Assembly: GCF_000346465.2 (NCBI RefSeq)
Contig: NC_034011.1
Location: 26,781,941-26,845,940, forward strand
Direction: 5' to 3'
Source: Prunus persica
Taxonomy: Eukaryota > Streptophyta > Magnoliopsida > Rosales > Rosaceae
DNA: 64,000 nucleotides
The position numbers and the translations under genes were made by a program. The number at the start of each line of letters is the position of its first letter. Position 1 is the first letter of the stretch. Below the pieces are notes generated by a model. The model worked only from the letters and a program-made list of their open reading frames with translations. It did not search any database and was not told where the DNA came from. Of the stretch, positions 24,281-36,179 are shown one piece after another.

Positions 24281-24557
24281 ATTGGAACATGTATCAGTGA
24301 TGCAATGTAGTTTGTTTTCAGACTGCTACTTTGTCCAGGCTCTCTATGTAGCTGTTGTTTGTTGTAGCAATTGCTCATTATATGTAGACTGGATTTCGGT
24401 TGTGAAGTAAATTTGTTTTTAAGAAGGTAACAGATCAATGAACAACTGGACAGACTTCGCTTAAAAGCAGTGAAAAAAACACAAAACAAAACAAATTTTT
24501 TGATCTGCAGCCTAATACTGCGAACAAAAATTAAACGCATAAAAAATGGACAGAAAA
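24281..24557. other. Intergenic 3' region
   Basis: Probably the 3' UTR of the preceding gene. The overlapping open frames at 24186-24655 are artefacts of the UTR and the tRNA. Confidence 0.5.
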
Positions 24558-24629
24558 AGGTCCCACCGAGATTTGAACTCGGGTTACTGGATTCAGAGTC
24601 CAATGTCCTGACCACTAGACCATGGGACC
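24558..24629 (-). tRNA. tRNA-Gln (anticodon CUG)
   Basis: 72 bases on the minus strand. The acceptor stem GGTCCCA pairs with TGGGACC, discriminator T. The anticodon loop CTCTGAA sits in stem TTGGA/TCCAG and gives anticodon CUG. The T arm is CCGAG-TTCAAAT-CTCGG. There is no intron. A and B box internal promoters are intact. Confidence 0.96.
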
Positions 24630-24963
24630 TTGTTGGTGTAGTTTTGAGATGTTAACTTATATATACATAATAAGTTGCAGCAGGAGCTCAGTATCATAAT
24701 ATTATATATATATATATATATATATTATAACAAAGGTAATATTTTAAATATTTATAATGTTTGGGAAATGGGTTCGAATTTAGATGTAATGGGTGAGCAG
24801 ACTGCGTGGCCAACTTACCTAACCTATATTTCCTAATTGAATGCCTTACTTAACCTATAGTTCCTAATTGAAAATTTCCATTTTCACCTTAATTGATGCG
24901 CGATTCCATTCTGACCCAATAAGAACAGGATATTACGGAGAGGGTGTAACTCTGACGTCGCAA
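24630..24963. repeat. AT-rich spacer with an AT microsatellite between two tRNAs
   Basis: An AT dinucleotide run lies at about 24705-24724. Near 24800-24870 a short direct duplication occurs (CTTACCTAACCTATATTTCC and CTTACTTAACCTATAGTTCC, 20 bases each). No gene. Confidence 0.6.
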
Positions 24964-25003
24964 GTGGAGATGGCCGAGTTGGTCTAAGGCGCCAGATTAA
25001 GGT

Positions 25004-25036
<33 letters not shown>

Positions 25037-25044
25037 TCTCCACA
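24964..25044 (+). tRNA. tRNA-Leu (anticodon AAG)
   Basis: 81 bases with a long variable arm, as in leucine tRNAs. The acceptor stem GTGGAGA pairs with TCTCCAC, discriminator A. The anticodon loop TTAAGGT in stem CCAGA/TCTGG gives AAG. The T loop GTTCAAATC is intact. Its 3' end lies 94 bases before the P450 start codon. Confidence 0.96.
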
Positions 25045-25138
25045 CTCTGTTTTTCTCAATTTTAGTTTCTGATTGCTTCCATTTAACACAACCACTCTCC
25101 ACGCTACCAAGCCAAACACAGCTTCTGTAGATCCAGTT

Positions 25139-26818
25139 ATGTCCCTAATGCTCCAAACACCCTATTTTCCTCTTTTCACTTCTCTCTTCCTCTGTGTCCT
25201 GGTTCTGTTTTGGAAGAGATTCAAAGCCAGAGGCCTCAAGTCACCTCCTCCAGGGCCATGGAAGCTGCCTGTTATTGGAAGCTTGCATCATATGGTTGGT
25301 CCACTACCACATCATACATTGAGAGACTTAGCCAAGAAACACGGTCCCATTATGCACCTAAAGCTGGGCCAGTTGGAGGCTGTCATAATTTCCTCCTCCA
25401 AAGCAGCCCAAGAGGTGTTGAAGACACATGAGCTTACATTTTCTCAGAGGCCTCTGGTTTTGGCAGTACAAGTTATGTCCTTTGGTCAAGCAAGTATTGC
25501 CTTTGCTCCTTATGGAGACTTCTGGAAAGAGCTGAGAAAGATCTGTGTTTTTGAACTTCTCAGCGCAAAGCGTGTGCAGTCGTTCAGATCAATAAGAGAA
25601 GAAGAGGTAGGGAATCTTGTTGAGTCCATTTCCTCTGTATCCCAGCAGGGAGTTGCCATCAATTTCAGTGAGAAATGCTTCAGCTTGACAAATGGCATAG
25701 TGTCAAGAGCAGCATTTGGCAAAAAATGCAAAGACCAAAAAGAGTTCACCTCACTGCTTGAGGAAGCAATCAAACTTGCTGGAGGGTTTGACATTCCTGA
25801 TTTGTTTCCTTCCCTCAGATTTCTTGGGTATGTTACTGGGAAAATTCCTGCAATGAAAAGGATACGCAACAAGCTCGGTAAAATTCTTGAAAGTATCATC
25901 AGCGATCATATGACCAAAAGATCGGAAGACTTGATCGCCAGTCGTACTACAACAGGCATTGACAAGGCAGAAGAGGAGGAGGAGGAAGATTTTGTTGATG
26001 TACTTCTAAAACTTCAAGAGTCCAATAAGCTGGAATTCAACTTCACAACCGATCAGATCAAAGATGTCATTATGGTACGTGAACCAACTAATTATTAATG
26101 AATATATCAATGAACAAACCAACTATTTTTTAAACTTGAGATGCCAACTTTTTATTTTTTTTATTTTTTTTTGGCAATGCAGGACATCTTCTCTGCAGGG
26201 AGTGAGACATCAGCTACTACCATAGAATGGACAATGTCAGAGTTGATGAGAAACCCTAGAGTGATGAAGAAGGCCCAAGCTGAAGTAAGACAAGTAGCCC
26301 TTGAAGGAAAGAAAAACAGAATTGAAGAAGCAGATGTTCAAAAGATGGATTATTTGAAATCAGTGGTGAAAGAAACTCTGAGGCTGCACCCTCCAACCCC
26401 ATTGCTCCCAAGAGAAGCAAGGGAAAGGTGCCAAATCAGTGGATATGAATTGGCACTTAAATCAAAAGTGATTGTCAACGAATGGGCTTTAGGAAGAGAT
26501 GTGGAGAGTTGGGGGGTTGATGCTGAGTGTTTTAAGCCAGAGAGGTTTCACGGTTCTTCCGTTGACTTTAAAGGGTTTGACTTTGAGTTCATTCCATTTG
26601 GGGCTGGAAGAAGAATATGTCCGGGCATAGCATTTGGGGTAACCATGATTGAACTTGCACTTTCTCAGTTGCTCTGCCACTTTGATTGGAAACTGGCCTA
26701 TGGGATCAAACCAGAAGAAGTTGACATGACTGAGACTTTTGGAGTGACGTGTAGGAGAAAGAGTGACTTGTACCTGATCGCCACCCCTCGTTTTCGTTTA
26801 CTCAATGAGTCAGAGTAA
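25139..26818 (+). CDS. Cytochrome P450, CYP71 clan
   Basis: Two exons, 25139-26074 and 26183-26818, giving 523 residues; the single phase-0 intron is at the position usual for A-type (CYP71 clan) P450s. The N-terminal anchor (FPLFTSLFLCVLVLFW) is followed by the PPGPWKLPVIGSLH hinge. The I-helix AGSETSAT is at 317-324, ExxR (ETLR) at 376-379, PERF at 431-434, and the heme loop FGAGRRICPG carries Cys458. The enzyme would sit on the ER and hydroxylate a small molecule using a P450 reductase. Similarity of motif spacing suggests CYP71D-like terpenoid or related metabolism, but substrate cannot be read from sequence. No frameshift or missing catalytic residue is seen. The ATG at 25139 is chosen because it directly precedes the hydrophobic anchor. 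Confidence 0.94.
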
Positions 26819-27687
26819 CTCGGGTTTAGCTAGTTGGTATGTTTTTAATTAATTAATAAGTAGAAAAATATTCGCAAAAAGAAAGAACATGTATGATAAT
26901 CACTTACCTCATATTGAGCAGCTATGCCGGAAGGCGCAGATTATGATTATCAGTGGAAGATTCAAGATTGTGTCCACATCGTCTGTATTAGCATGCAGCA
27001 GACATGAGGATGAGGCACCAACGGAGTGTTAGTTGAATAAACTCCCATGGTACCTGGGTGCGTCATCCTTTCCCCTTTCTAATAACTTGTTCATCCTTTT
27101 TTCTCTCTTTTTCTCGAACAACCTATTCATCCTTGTTAAAATAATGCCAGCTTTGCAATACACACACATGGATTTTCGTCTTGTCCTTGCGGTAAGATGA
27201 ATGTTTGGTCATTGTGTCTTCTCCTTAATTCACTTTTAGTCGATGTCTTCTCATTCTCGTAACATGAAAAACACAATAATTAAAGACTTGATCATAACAG
27301 ATGTGAGTTAGATCAATTAACCAAGACAGTGTACCCAATTCCTTGCATCCGAGTGCATTAGAGTCATTAGAATATTGTTTTGTAAAAAAATAAAAATAAA
27401 CATGCTCGTAAAATCAATTGGGTCAGCTGTGTAAGGCCCAATTTGAGAAGGGAGCAATATTGCAGTAAAAGACTGAATCAGGCCCAAATAATTAAAAGAG
27501 GAAAAAAAAAGAACTCGCAGTGATAACCCAATCAGCAGCCTCCATGGATAAGGTTTCACTATCGCTTCTTCCTCTTCTTCGTTCAAAGCTATAAGCTTTG
27601 GCTGTCCACAGACTACACAATTTTACTCAGACAATTACACAATTCCCAAATCATATTCTTTTGTTTATGAAAGATTAGTTGTTAGAA
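26819..27687. other. P450 3' flank and bL27 promoter
   Basis: Probable P450 3' UTR, then AT-rich sequence. The minus-strand open frame 27317-27586 has no recognisable motif. The region before 27688 must hold the bL27 promoter and leader. Confidence 0.5.
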
Positions 27688-28856
27688 ATGGCGGTTGCAT
27701 CTATGAGTTTCAACCTAGTCGGTGCATTCAGAGGGCTTTCTCTGCGCTCGGGCTCAAGCTCAAGCTCAAGCTCATCGTCGTCGTCCTTCTTCAGGGGCGA
27801 TTTGGGTTCGCTGCAAGTGGGTCCCAAGCTGTCATTAGTGTCAAACCCCAAGAGATTGGCCTTGACGATTCAAAACGCGCACAAGAAAGGAGCTGGGAGT
27901 ACCAAGAACGGTCGCGATTCCCCAGGCCAAAGGCTCGGCGTCAAGATTTTCGGTGACCAGGCTGCCAAGGCTGGCTCCATCATTGTACGCCAGCGTGGCA
28001 CCAAGGTACGCACTATTACACCCAAACCAAACCAAACCAAAATATTGTTAATTTTGTAAAATCAATGTTATATTAGGGGTTAAAGTTGTACTGATTTTGA
28101 GCCCAAAGTTTGTGTGCAATTGGCTCAACATTGAAGAGTGGCATAAATAAATTGAAACCATTTTTACCAGAAAATGATTTGTGTTGAACTCGAATTTTGG
28201 TACCTCCGTGCGTGAAGCTTAGATTATAGAGATGCATGTTTGATAAATCTAATGGTGGGTGGATGGATTGTGAAGAATTTCCCTTCTTTGAGTGTGTTGA
28301 ATCATTAAGGATTCTGGAAGTTCTCAGAAATAGAGGGTGAGTAATTTCAGTGTGATTTTTATCCAATTAAATTAACACCACCAAGACCAAGACTTGGTTT
28401 TTATCCACTTGGATTGACGTATAAAATCTTTTTATGACCTTTGGATGTTTTTCTTTGGTGTCGATTTCAGTTCCATGCAGGGAAGAATGTGGGGCTTGGC
28501 AAGGACCACACCATATTCTCTTTGATTGATGGTTTGGTTAAGTTTGAGAAGTATGGACCTGATAAGAAGAAGGTTTAATTTGGAGTCCCTAAACCCCTTT
28601 AAAGTTACTGCTTTCAAAGGCCGATTAAGACTAACACGATTAAGACTTAATCGGGGACTTGTATAATTGACAGGTGAGTGTTTACCCTCAACAAGTGCAG
28701 CCTGAGAACCCCAACAGCTACAGGGCTAGAAAGAGGGAGAACTTCAGGCTACAACGGGAACGAAAGAAAGCACGAAAGGAAGGCTACACCCTTCGAAACC
28801 AACCTCAGCTAGTACTTGCGTCTGCTGATGCTGCAGATGTCCCTCCAGTTTGTTGA
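27688..28856 (+). CDS. RPL27: Plastid 50S ribosomal protein L27 (bL27c)
   Basis: Three exons: 27688-28005, 28471-28572, 28674-28856, giving 200 residues. The first 60 or so residues are a Ser-rich transit peptide with a run of more than ten serines coded by AGCTCA/TCG repeats. The bL27 core then begins with [20 protein letters not shown] and continues with [40 protein letters not shown]. bL27 reaches the peptidyl-transferase centre of the bacterial-type large subunit. A C-terminal extension ([20 protein letters not shown] and following, about 55 residues) is the plant plastid form. The second exon begins exactly at the conserved FHAGKNVG, which supports the model. Confidence 0.95.
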
Positions 28857-29678
28857 TTCTTGCTGATCCTTGGAAGTTGAACTTGTCCTTAATGCTAATT
28901 TTTCTACTCTACATTGTGACCTACTTTGCGCATGAGTTTTTGCCTTGCCTTTCCTTTCCTGTTTCCCTTTTGTATAACCTTGTATCAAGTTCGCAAATTT
29001 TAGTTCCGCCCTACTGAGCTTTTCTCCCTTGATAGCAATTTGAAACTCAGTTATTATGCAAGGTTCTACTTCAATTTATTTATGATTAGCAATCTAACCT
29101 ATTAACTTGAAAATCAGCATATCAAGATCGAGATTAAACGTAGTTTGATGATGCAGGTTACTACTCATTCAGACAGGACCAATCAATTTGGCTTCAATTG
29201 AGAACAAAAAAGCTATGCTGGACAGGACCAAGAGAGAAGGTGCAAAATGTTCAAAAGATGCTTGGAATTACAATGGCACAAGCTAAGAGAGTAGGGTACA
29301 GTGAGAAGTTCTGTTTCAGAAACATCATTTCAACTCGCTTGAAGAAACAAATGTCTAAAACACTGCAAGCATCCTATGCACTCGGTGGTGCTACAACTTA
29401 TCCCTAGTGTTCACTGCCAACTTTACTTTCATCTTTCTATCAAAATGCCAAAGGACCTGCGCCACAAACATTACAAATAAACACTCAACATCCTTAACTT
29501 GTCTATGCTACAAAATCTGTTCGATTCTTCAACACGATGATCAAACACTCAAGTGGTGGTAATCAAGAAGCAGAAATGAGAGTTTCAATTGCGAAAACCC
29601 ATTGCATGCAAAGCGATCATCAAAGAAGAAAGAAACGAATACAAGTTTAATTCTGTGTGTCAAGAAGAGAGTCTTACT
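28857..29678. other. Convergent 3' region of bL27 and SEC61 gamma
   Basis: Holds both 3' UTRs. The plus-strand frame 29198-29407 has no homology I can recognise. No other feature is seen. Confidence 0.5.
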
Positions 29679-30079
29679 TTAACCAGATCCGACGATGATG
29701 TTGTTGATCGGGATGAAGATGAGCTTCACGAAGAAGCCAACGAACCCCATGACCACGAACCCGATAGCCGTACGGACCGCCACCTTTGTGAACTCTGTTG
29801 CATTCAAATAGAAAAAAGAAAATCGCACGGGAAAGATTAGTCAGTTCAAAACACAGATCCCATATGAAAGATGTTCAAATTAACAGGATTACATTACAAT
29901 TAGCGTAAACATTGGATTAATTATAAGAAAAACGAAATGGATCGGAGTGAAGATAGGATTGGAAATGGATGGAAATTGGAATTACCTTTGCGGTCGGGTT
30001 TATGACAGCGCTTGACGAGGCGAACGCTGTCCTTGGAGAATTCTCTTAGCGGATCAAACACTGAATCAATGGCGTCCAT
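29679..30079 (-). CDS. SEC61G: Protein transport protein SEC61 subunit gamma
   Basis: Two exons on the minus strand, 30079-29986 and 29794-29679, giving 69 residues, exactly the plant SEC61 gamma length. It is the small tail-anchored subunit of the SEC61 translocon that clamps the alpha subunit in the ER membrane. The cytosolic helix reads [23 protein letters not shown], then [20 protein letters not shown] leads into the single membrane segment (about residues 40-60) and the lumenal end NNIIVGSG. The intron splits the codon for Glu32 between KPDRK and FTKV. The short gene and the exact length make the call firm. Confidence 0.96.
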
Positions 30080-31051
30080 TTTTTTTTTTTTACTTCCGAC
30101 GAATTCCCAAGATTTTATTTTTGTTTTGGTCCGAGCCTCAGAGAGAAGAACACGAACAAGAATTTGAGTTAGGAGCTGATTTGGGAGGAAACAGGGGTTT
30201 TTATACATTGAGACAGTAACACCCCTCGATTGCAATTTGCGCGTCCCAGTCAGTAGTCGTTTCGGCGTAACTCTACTCGAAAACTCAAAATCTTTGTTCA
30301 TTGATCTAGCAATTTTCCACCTCAATTCCGCAATTTCAATTGTGATGTCCTTTTTTAATTTTCTTATACAATGCGAATATTTTAAACTACACTAATATAC
30401 GGAGAGGAAAATTAAACTCGAGTGTACAAATGCAGGCACATTATCTTTACCAACTTGCATAACAAACTCGAGACTCATTCTGAACAAAATTTGGAACCCA
30501 ACTTTCTATGTGAATTACAAATGGACTATGTACCAACTTACAGGCTCATCAGTCATAATCTTCATAGTTTCTTCCTATAAATTGTACTTTTACACACGTA
30601 TCATATTTTGTGCCATCAAGCAAAAGAGTGTACGCTTGAAGTAAAATGAAGACGAAGGAAAAAAATTAAAAAATGAAGAAGAAAAAACAAGGTAAACCGA
30701 AAAAGAAACAAAGAAACCCAAGGTGGCAAATACCAGGAAAAGATTCAGCTAAATCAAGGTGTGATTTCTCCGGTCCAACCATTACAACAATATCGTCCTC
30801 ATCGGTGAACCTAAGACATCCTTGAAATCAGAGGGTGTCAGACTAATAGCAAGCTGCTGACTCCTAACGGGTTCAACCTTCGATAGGTACATAGGAAATT
30901 CCTAAAGAACAATTAACCATCATCACCTACAACATTTTCAAAGAATCTGTTTCCAAGTTGATTGCGAAGCCAAACCTACAGGTGCGGGAAAAAGGCACAC
31001 CATTATAACAAATCCTAAGCACATTGGCTTGTAGGTTTGCCATCTCTGTTC
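30080..31051. other. SEC61 gamma promoter and ZNF511-like 3' flank
   Basis: The part just above 30080 is the SEC61 gamma leader, with a poly-T/A tract at 30080-30090. The rest is AT-rich with no coding frame. The ZNF511-like 3' UTR probably occupies the last few hundred bases. Confidence 0.5.
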
Positions 31052-32602
31052 CTATGTGGAGTCTGGCTTTTTCTCACGTTGAACAGCTCGTGGGACAAAT
31101 GTCAAGCCGCGAGTGGGTCGACGACCAAAACTGATGGATGAGGGGCTGGAGTCTGAAGTGCTTAATTTGGAGACAGCAGAAACAAGGCTATCAATGGTTT
31201 CATTTTCTACTTCCATACAAGATGCATCTGCCTTCTTAGGAATAGCTTGTTTACGTTGGTTCTTCTGCCTCTGTTTTTTGGAAGGTTGAGCCTTCTTGAA
31301 AAACTCGAATGAAGTGGGGAATTTATGCTTGTCCACCAGATGCTGTTGCCGACTTTTATAGTTCTTGAACTTCAAATCACAGCCTTCTACAAGGCATTCA
31401 TACTGTTACACACAGACATCCGAACCAAATTAATAGCAAGATGGAGAAATGATTCACTCTTTGAATTACGATCATCATTTCAGTATATAAACCAGAAAGC
31501 ATATGTAAAGACAAGATATCATCTAGCAAAACCATGAGCTTTGAAAAATTCCAGATCCATTCTTCATGCTTAAGCAAAACTAGTTATATACTTATACTTG
31601 ATTTGAAAATTTAAAGGATAACAATGTTCAGTTGTCAGGTAAGGACCTTAAGATAGCACCCAGACTGGGAGAAAGGCAAAAGAGAGAAAGGAAAGCATGA
31701 AATGACTTCTATGGCCATGTTTTCCTTTTATTCTTTGCTTCACACAAAACTCTCATATTTTAAATCAACAACATTTTTGCAAAAAATTAACGAGGGCTGC
31801 CACAAAAACTGGTGTAGACAATAGCCCAACATCATACAGACAATACTAGCATGAGTCATGGAAGAAATGAAGAGCAAATACCATGGGATAGCCGCGTGCA
31901 ACTTTCGCCTGAAAGAAAGAATCATGAGCTTCAGATAAATGTAAGCTGAGCAACCGTGACGTTGGGTAGACTCTAGAGCACACAGAACAAGATGCAGTGT
32001 GCCGTGCATTATAGTGATCTTCAAAATCCTCCAAGGAACTCAAGCGAGCACCACAACCAACAATGGTACAGAAAACCCCCCTGCACAGCACACACTTCAC
32101 ATTTCACATTAAGGAAAAAGCAACCAAAACCCAAAATGTGTCTTCATGATCAAACTCTTCTTATAAATTTCATGCAACTATGAATACCTGCCTTCCTCAT
32201 CTACCATATTCCGAAGTTGATGCCTTTCATCTTCAGTTAAATCCAATGCAAGCTACGGAATATTACAGTAAATTGATTAAGGAAAAAGCACCCCAAAAAC
32301 AAAATTTCAATTTCAAATTTGAATTCATTTCAGCCAAATGTGATGGAAGCATAATTTTGAAATGCTAATTGTGTTTGATGCTTAGAAACTTCGTTCAAGA
32401 GACGCAAATCATCTCAATAACGTCACACTTCATACGATTTAAACAAATAAGAAAGAAAGGAAAAGACGAGAACCTGTTTGGCAAGCAGTTCTCTTTCGAT
32501 GTTGCCAGATGCGAAAAAAGGAGATTCAGGGCCGAACCTTCGACGGAGAGGCTTCCAGTGCGGAAACCCTAACTGTGGTCCTTCTACATCCATCGACGCC
32601 AT
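31052..32602 (-). CDS. C2H2 zinc finger protein, ZNF511-like
   Basis: Four exons on the minus strand: 32602-32474, 32252-32188, 32080-31882, 31402-31052, giving 247 residues. Three C2H2-type fingers can be read: CTIVGCGARLSSLEDFEDHY with the following H, CSVCSRVYPTSRLLSLHLSE, and CLVEGCDLKFKNYKSRQQHL. Between fingers two and three is the HDSFFQAKVARGYPMY motif, which marks ZNF511 relatives in animals, fungi and plants. A basic Lys/Gln-rich stretch (KKQRQKNQRKQAIPKKA) is a likely nuclear signal, and the tail carries SFGRRPTRGLTFVPRAVQ, a conserved C-terminal motif. The molecular role of the family is poorly known. Two alternative in-frame ATGs lie at the start (MASMDVEG). Confidence 0.88.
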
Positions 32603-32950
32603 GGCTTTGTGCTAGACGCGGCTTTCTCTGCTACTGTGAGCCCTGAGCGATACTGGTTGATCGACAATCGTAATTTGTACTCTCTCCAACCGAACGGAAC
32701 CTTAAGCGGCTTCTGCTTACATCGGGTACGAAATTCGGGCTTGGTTCTCAATGAGAGGCCTGAAAACTAGCCCATCTATAGATCATCCTTCTCAAGCCAT
32801 GTTTGGGCTTTAAAGACAATATGGGCCTATTTGCATAGTCAAAGAAGTGTTGGGTTTGCATTTCTTTTATTATTTACTCTTTATTTATCTTGGATAGTTT
32901 TTTTCCTGAAAAAATTAATATTGTAAACTACCCTAATGGACGAGGAGGTG

Positions 32951-33030
32951 ATTCAAATTCCGATAAAAGGAGGCTGGCAAGCCTTCGCAAATTCAAATTC
33001 AGATAAAAGGAGGTTGGCAAGCCTTCGCGA
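32951..33030. repeat. Tandem duplication, two 40-base units
   Basis: Unit 1 is 32951-32990 and unit 2 is 32991-33030; they differ at three or so positions (for example GGAGGCTGGCAAGCC against GGAGGTTGGCAAGCC). Recent local duplication. Confidence 0.9.
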
Positions 33031-33597
33031 ACTGGTCTAGCCCACATATGCCGACAGTTCGTTTTTCTTTGATTGCAGCTTGCAAGTAATGAGTTATTCA
33101 CTTTAGGAGTTGGTAGAGATAATACTGGATTTAACAATAATTATTTGAAAAACATGCAGCACACGCTAGGCCAGGCAGGAAGGGCATGAAATGAAAGTAA
33201 CGTTGTTACTGTTGTTTGATAATACTTATCTGAGGAATTTACTAAAATAATAGAAAACCTGTTTGATATGGTATAATTATTCTTTCCACACGTCATTACA
33301 AATTTCAAAATGTGAACCATATATGAACTCAAATGAAACCATGAAAGTCACCTTAGACTCGTGCAACATTACGTAAGTCGGAGATAAGTATTTGCTATTT
33401 TGTCATTTTCATTTCAAACTAGCAAGTAATGACTAAGGGAGTAGTTGCGTTGAGAGCCAATTGGAAACCAACAATTAATAAGAACCAAATGATCAAAGAA
33501 ATATACCAAATACAGGGGAATAGATGCTACACGTATTTGAATTTGACTTGCAAGGTTCAACAAAAAGGTTTACAATTATTGTAAAAAGGGTTTGCAA

Positions 33598-33690
33598 TTC
33601 AAGTAGTTAAGAGTATTTATCCATACACCAGACCCGAGGTCACGCGTTCGAATTCCCCTCACTCAATATCGCTTATATAAGAAAAAGCAC
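33598..33690 (+). mobile_element. tRNA-derived SINE-like fragment
   Basis: Shows a pol III B-box-like GTTCGAATTCC at about 33646 and an upstream AGTTAAGAGTAT resembling a decayed A box region. It shares the series TTAAGAGT, CCGAGGT, CCCAATATCGCTT-like blocks in the same order with the minus-strand copy at 60311-60412, then ends in an A-rich stretch. Two related copies support a SINE family. Confidence 0.6.
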
Positions 33691-34060
33691 AAATCGTTGG
33701 ATCATAATGATCAATCAAGTAATTCATAAGATTGTGTTTCGTACTATGAATTAGCATACATGCTACTATAAATAAATGACAGCTACAAAGTGTGCTAAAA
33801 AAGGAGGCTCTGCATATGTAATTTGGACATAAAGATGCCTCTACAAGACAATGACCAACCCCCAACACCCTACATCCAATACAACAGAGGCCAACAAATA
33901 TAGAGCATGGCTACAATGTAGAAGTAGAACATTAAGACATTTAATCAAAGTCTTGGACTTTGGACGCTTGGAGCAAGTAATAATATGCATGACCAATCTT
34001 AATTACCTATGGTTTGAAGGATTGTCATTGTCTTTCTCAACTTCCTCTTATCTTCTCTGA

Positions 34061-34070
34061 CTATAAATAA
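34061..34070 (+). promoter_or_regulatory. TATA box of the peroxidase gene
   Basis: CTATAAATAA, a strong plant TATA element, 77 bases upstream of the peroxidase ATG. It predicts a leader of about 40-45 bases. Confidence 0.7.
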
Positions 34071-34137
34071 GATTCATAGCTTAATGGAGACTACGCACGG
34101 GGAGAAAAAGACAGAGAGAGTGGGCTAGAGAAGGAAG

Positions 34138-35359
34138 ATGGAGGCATGTAAAGGGTTGTTGCTGTTAATGGTGGTTTTGGTTTTGATGGTTATGCAGGGG
34201 AGGGAATCAGAGGGACAATTAGCAGAAAACTTCTATAGCTCTACTTGTCCAAATGTTGAATTCATAGTGAAGCAGGCAGTCTCTACAAAACTAAGCCAGA
34301 CGCCTATCACAATTCCGGCCACTTTGCGACTATTTTTCCATGACTGCTTTGTTGAGGTAGGTTGCAAGCATTGAAGCAGGGCAATGGGCATGGTGTTTAA
34401 AATGTCACAATATACTCATCCTTTTCTTGGTTAATCAATCTTCAACTTTACAATGAATTTGCAGGGATGCGATGCATCGGTCATGATCGCTTCACCAAAT
34501 GGGGACGCAGAGAAGGACTTCTCGGATAATCTTTCGTTAGCAGGAGATGGATTTGACACCGTCATCAAGGCCAAGCAAGCAGTGGAAGCACTATGCCCCG
34601 GTGTCGTTTCTTGTGCTGACATTTTGGCTCTCGCTGCCCGGGATTGTGTAGTCCTCGTAAGTCATACCATGACACTCATGGCTCATGCAAGGCAGATGCA
34701 CAAACTTAACTCAAAGCTTGTTAACAAATAAAAATCCAATCCACTACTTATCTCATGACATATTAATTCCACTTTCAAATTATCTGCAGGCTGGAGGCCC
34801 TGCATTCAGCGTAGAATTGGGACGCCGTGATGGACTAGTTTCACAAGCCTCTCAGGTCGTTGGGAATTTGCCAGAACCAAACTTTAATCTCGATCAGCTA
34901 AATACCATGTTCGCCAAACACAATCTTTCCCAAACTGATGTTGTTGCATTATCTGGAGCACATACTGTAGGCTTTTCGCACTGCGGTCGCTTTTCAGACC
35001 GCCTCTACAACTTTTCATCGAACTCTCCTGTGGACCCTTCTTTGGATCCTGGCTATGCCAAGCAGTTGATGGGAGCCTGTCCCATAAATGCAGACCAAGT
35101 TATCAACTTGGACCCTGAAACCCCAGACACTTTTGACAACGCCTATTACAGAAACTTGGTTGCAGGGAAGGGGTTGTTGAGTTCGGATCAGGTTCTTTTC
35201 TCTGACTCTGCATCTCGGCCTACTGTGATTGATTTTGCTAACAACCCTGGTAACTTCAATGGAGCCTTCATCACTGCCATGAGGAAGCTCGGAAGGGTCG
35301 GCGTTAAGACTGGTGACCAAGGGCAGATAAGGACAGACTGCACCACCTTCAATTCATGA
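34138..35359 (+). CDS. Class III secretory peroxidase
   Basis: Three exons: 34138-34356, 34465-34656, 34790-35359, giving 326 residues. A signal peptide ([20 protein letters not shown]) precedes the mature start [15 protein letters not shown]. The distal site is [15 protein letters not shown] with His68; the proximal heme ligand is His195 in [14 protein letters not shown]. The eight conserved cysteines for four disulfides are all visible (TCPN, HDCF, GCDA, LCPG, SCAD, SHCG, GACP, TDCT). The enzyme oxidises phenolics with hydrogen peroxide in the cell wall or vacuole, for lignin or defence. Sequence style resembles the Arabidopsis PRX16/45/51/73 group. Class III genes usually have three introns; the third is missing here. 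Confidence 0.96.
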
Positions 35360-36179
35360 TCTATTGATAGCCAGCAAGGAACGATGGATCTTGGGACTAT
35401 AAATTGCTGGTTCTACTTAGCACAACACATTGTGTGAAATAATAGTCTCCAAAGAAGAACTCATTTCTCAGTAATATCTGTTTGTCCTCGTGACAATTGT
35501 CATGGTCATGGGGGAGTCGTTTTATTGGAATGTATAGGAAGGAATACCTGCAATATGACCTATTTATTGATAAAGAATATCTGTTCATAATTTATTTTGT
35601 TTACCTGGGCAGGTATCTGCACTTCCTTTGGACTTTCAATCCTCAGTTATTTTCGATTAATGAGCCGGCACCAAATACAAATGGATTTACCATATGAAAA
35701 AGAAGTCAAAAAACGTCATGGTTCCTAATTGATAGTTGGAGTTCTTGATTATTTAGAACAAGGCAAAAGCTGCTAATATGCTTGAGAAAACTGTAAATAT
35801 CCGAAGTTACAGAAAAGAAACTCAGGAAAAACAAAATAAGTGACAATCTTTCTATTCAATCATGGGAGAATATTGGGCACAAACTGACTCTGAATTTCAA
35901 AACATTTCAATGTCAATTGAATCTCCAAATTCAATACAACATTCTAACACATCAAAGGACAATCTTACATAACCAATACATAGCTCTGAATTGGGACACG
36001 GAGGGAAGGAAAAACCTTGGTTTCTGGTTCTGACCCTCGAGAGTTTCTGGAGTGTGTAATTGCCTCCATCATTCTACACGACCTCAGACAAAGAATGCAA
36101 GCAACAATTTGGAACAAATGCACTCTATTTTGAAATGGCAACTTAGGAAATACAGGATGATTCAGTTGGAATCCTCTGG
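35360..36179. other. Convergent 3' region of peroxidase and MFS gene
   Basis: Two 3' UTRs and AT-rich spacer. The open frames seen here (35497-35697 plus and 35965-36315 minus) have no recognisable protein content. Confidence 0.5.

Larger units (their letters stand above)
32603..34060. other. Intergenic with repeats
   Basis: Upstream of the zinc finger gene and of the peroxidase. It holds a 40-base tandem duplication (32951-33030) and a SINE-like element (33598-33690), listed separately. The rest is AT-rich without a supported gene. Confidence 0.5.

Noticed and set aside
29198..29407. 70-residue frame downstream of bL27
   Set aside because: No recognisable motif, no splice or promoter support, lies in the 3' UTR region.
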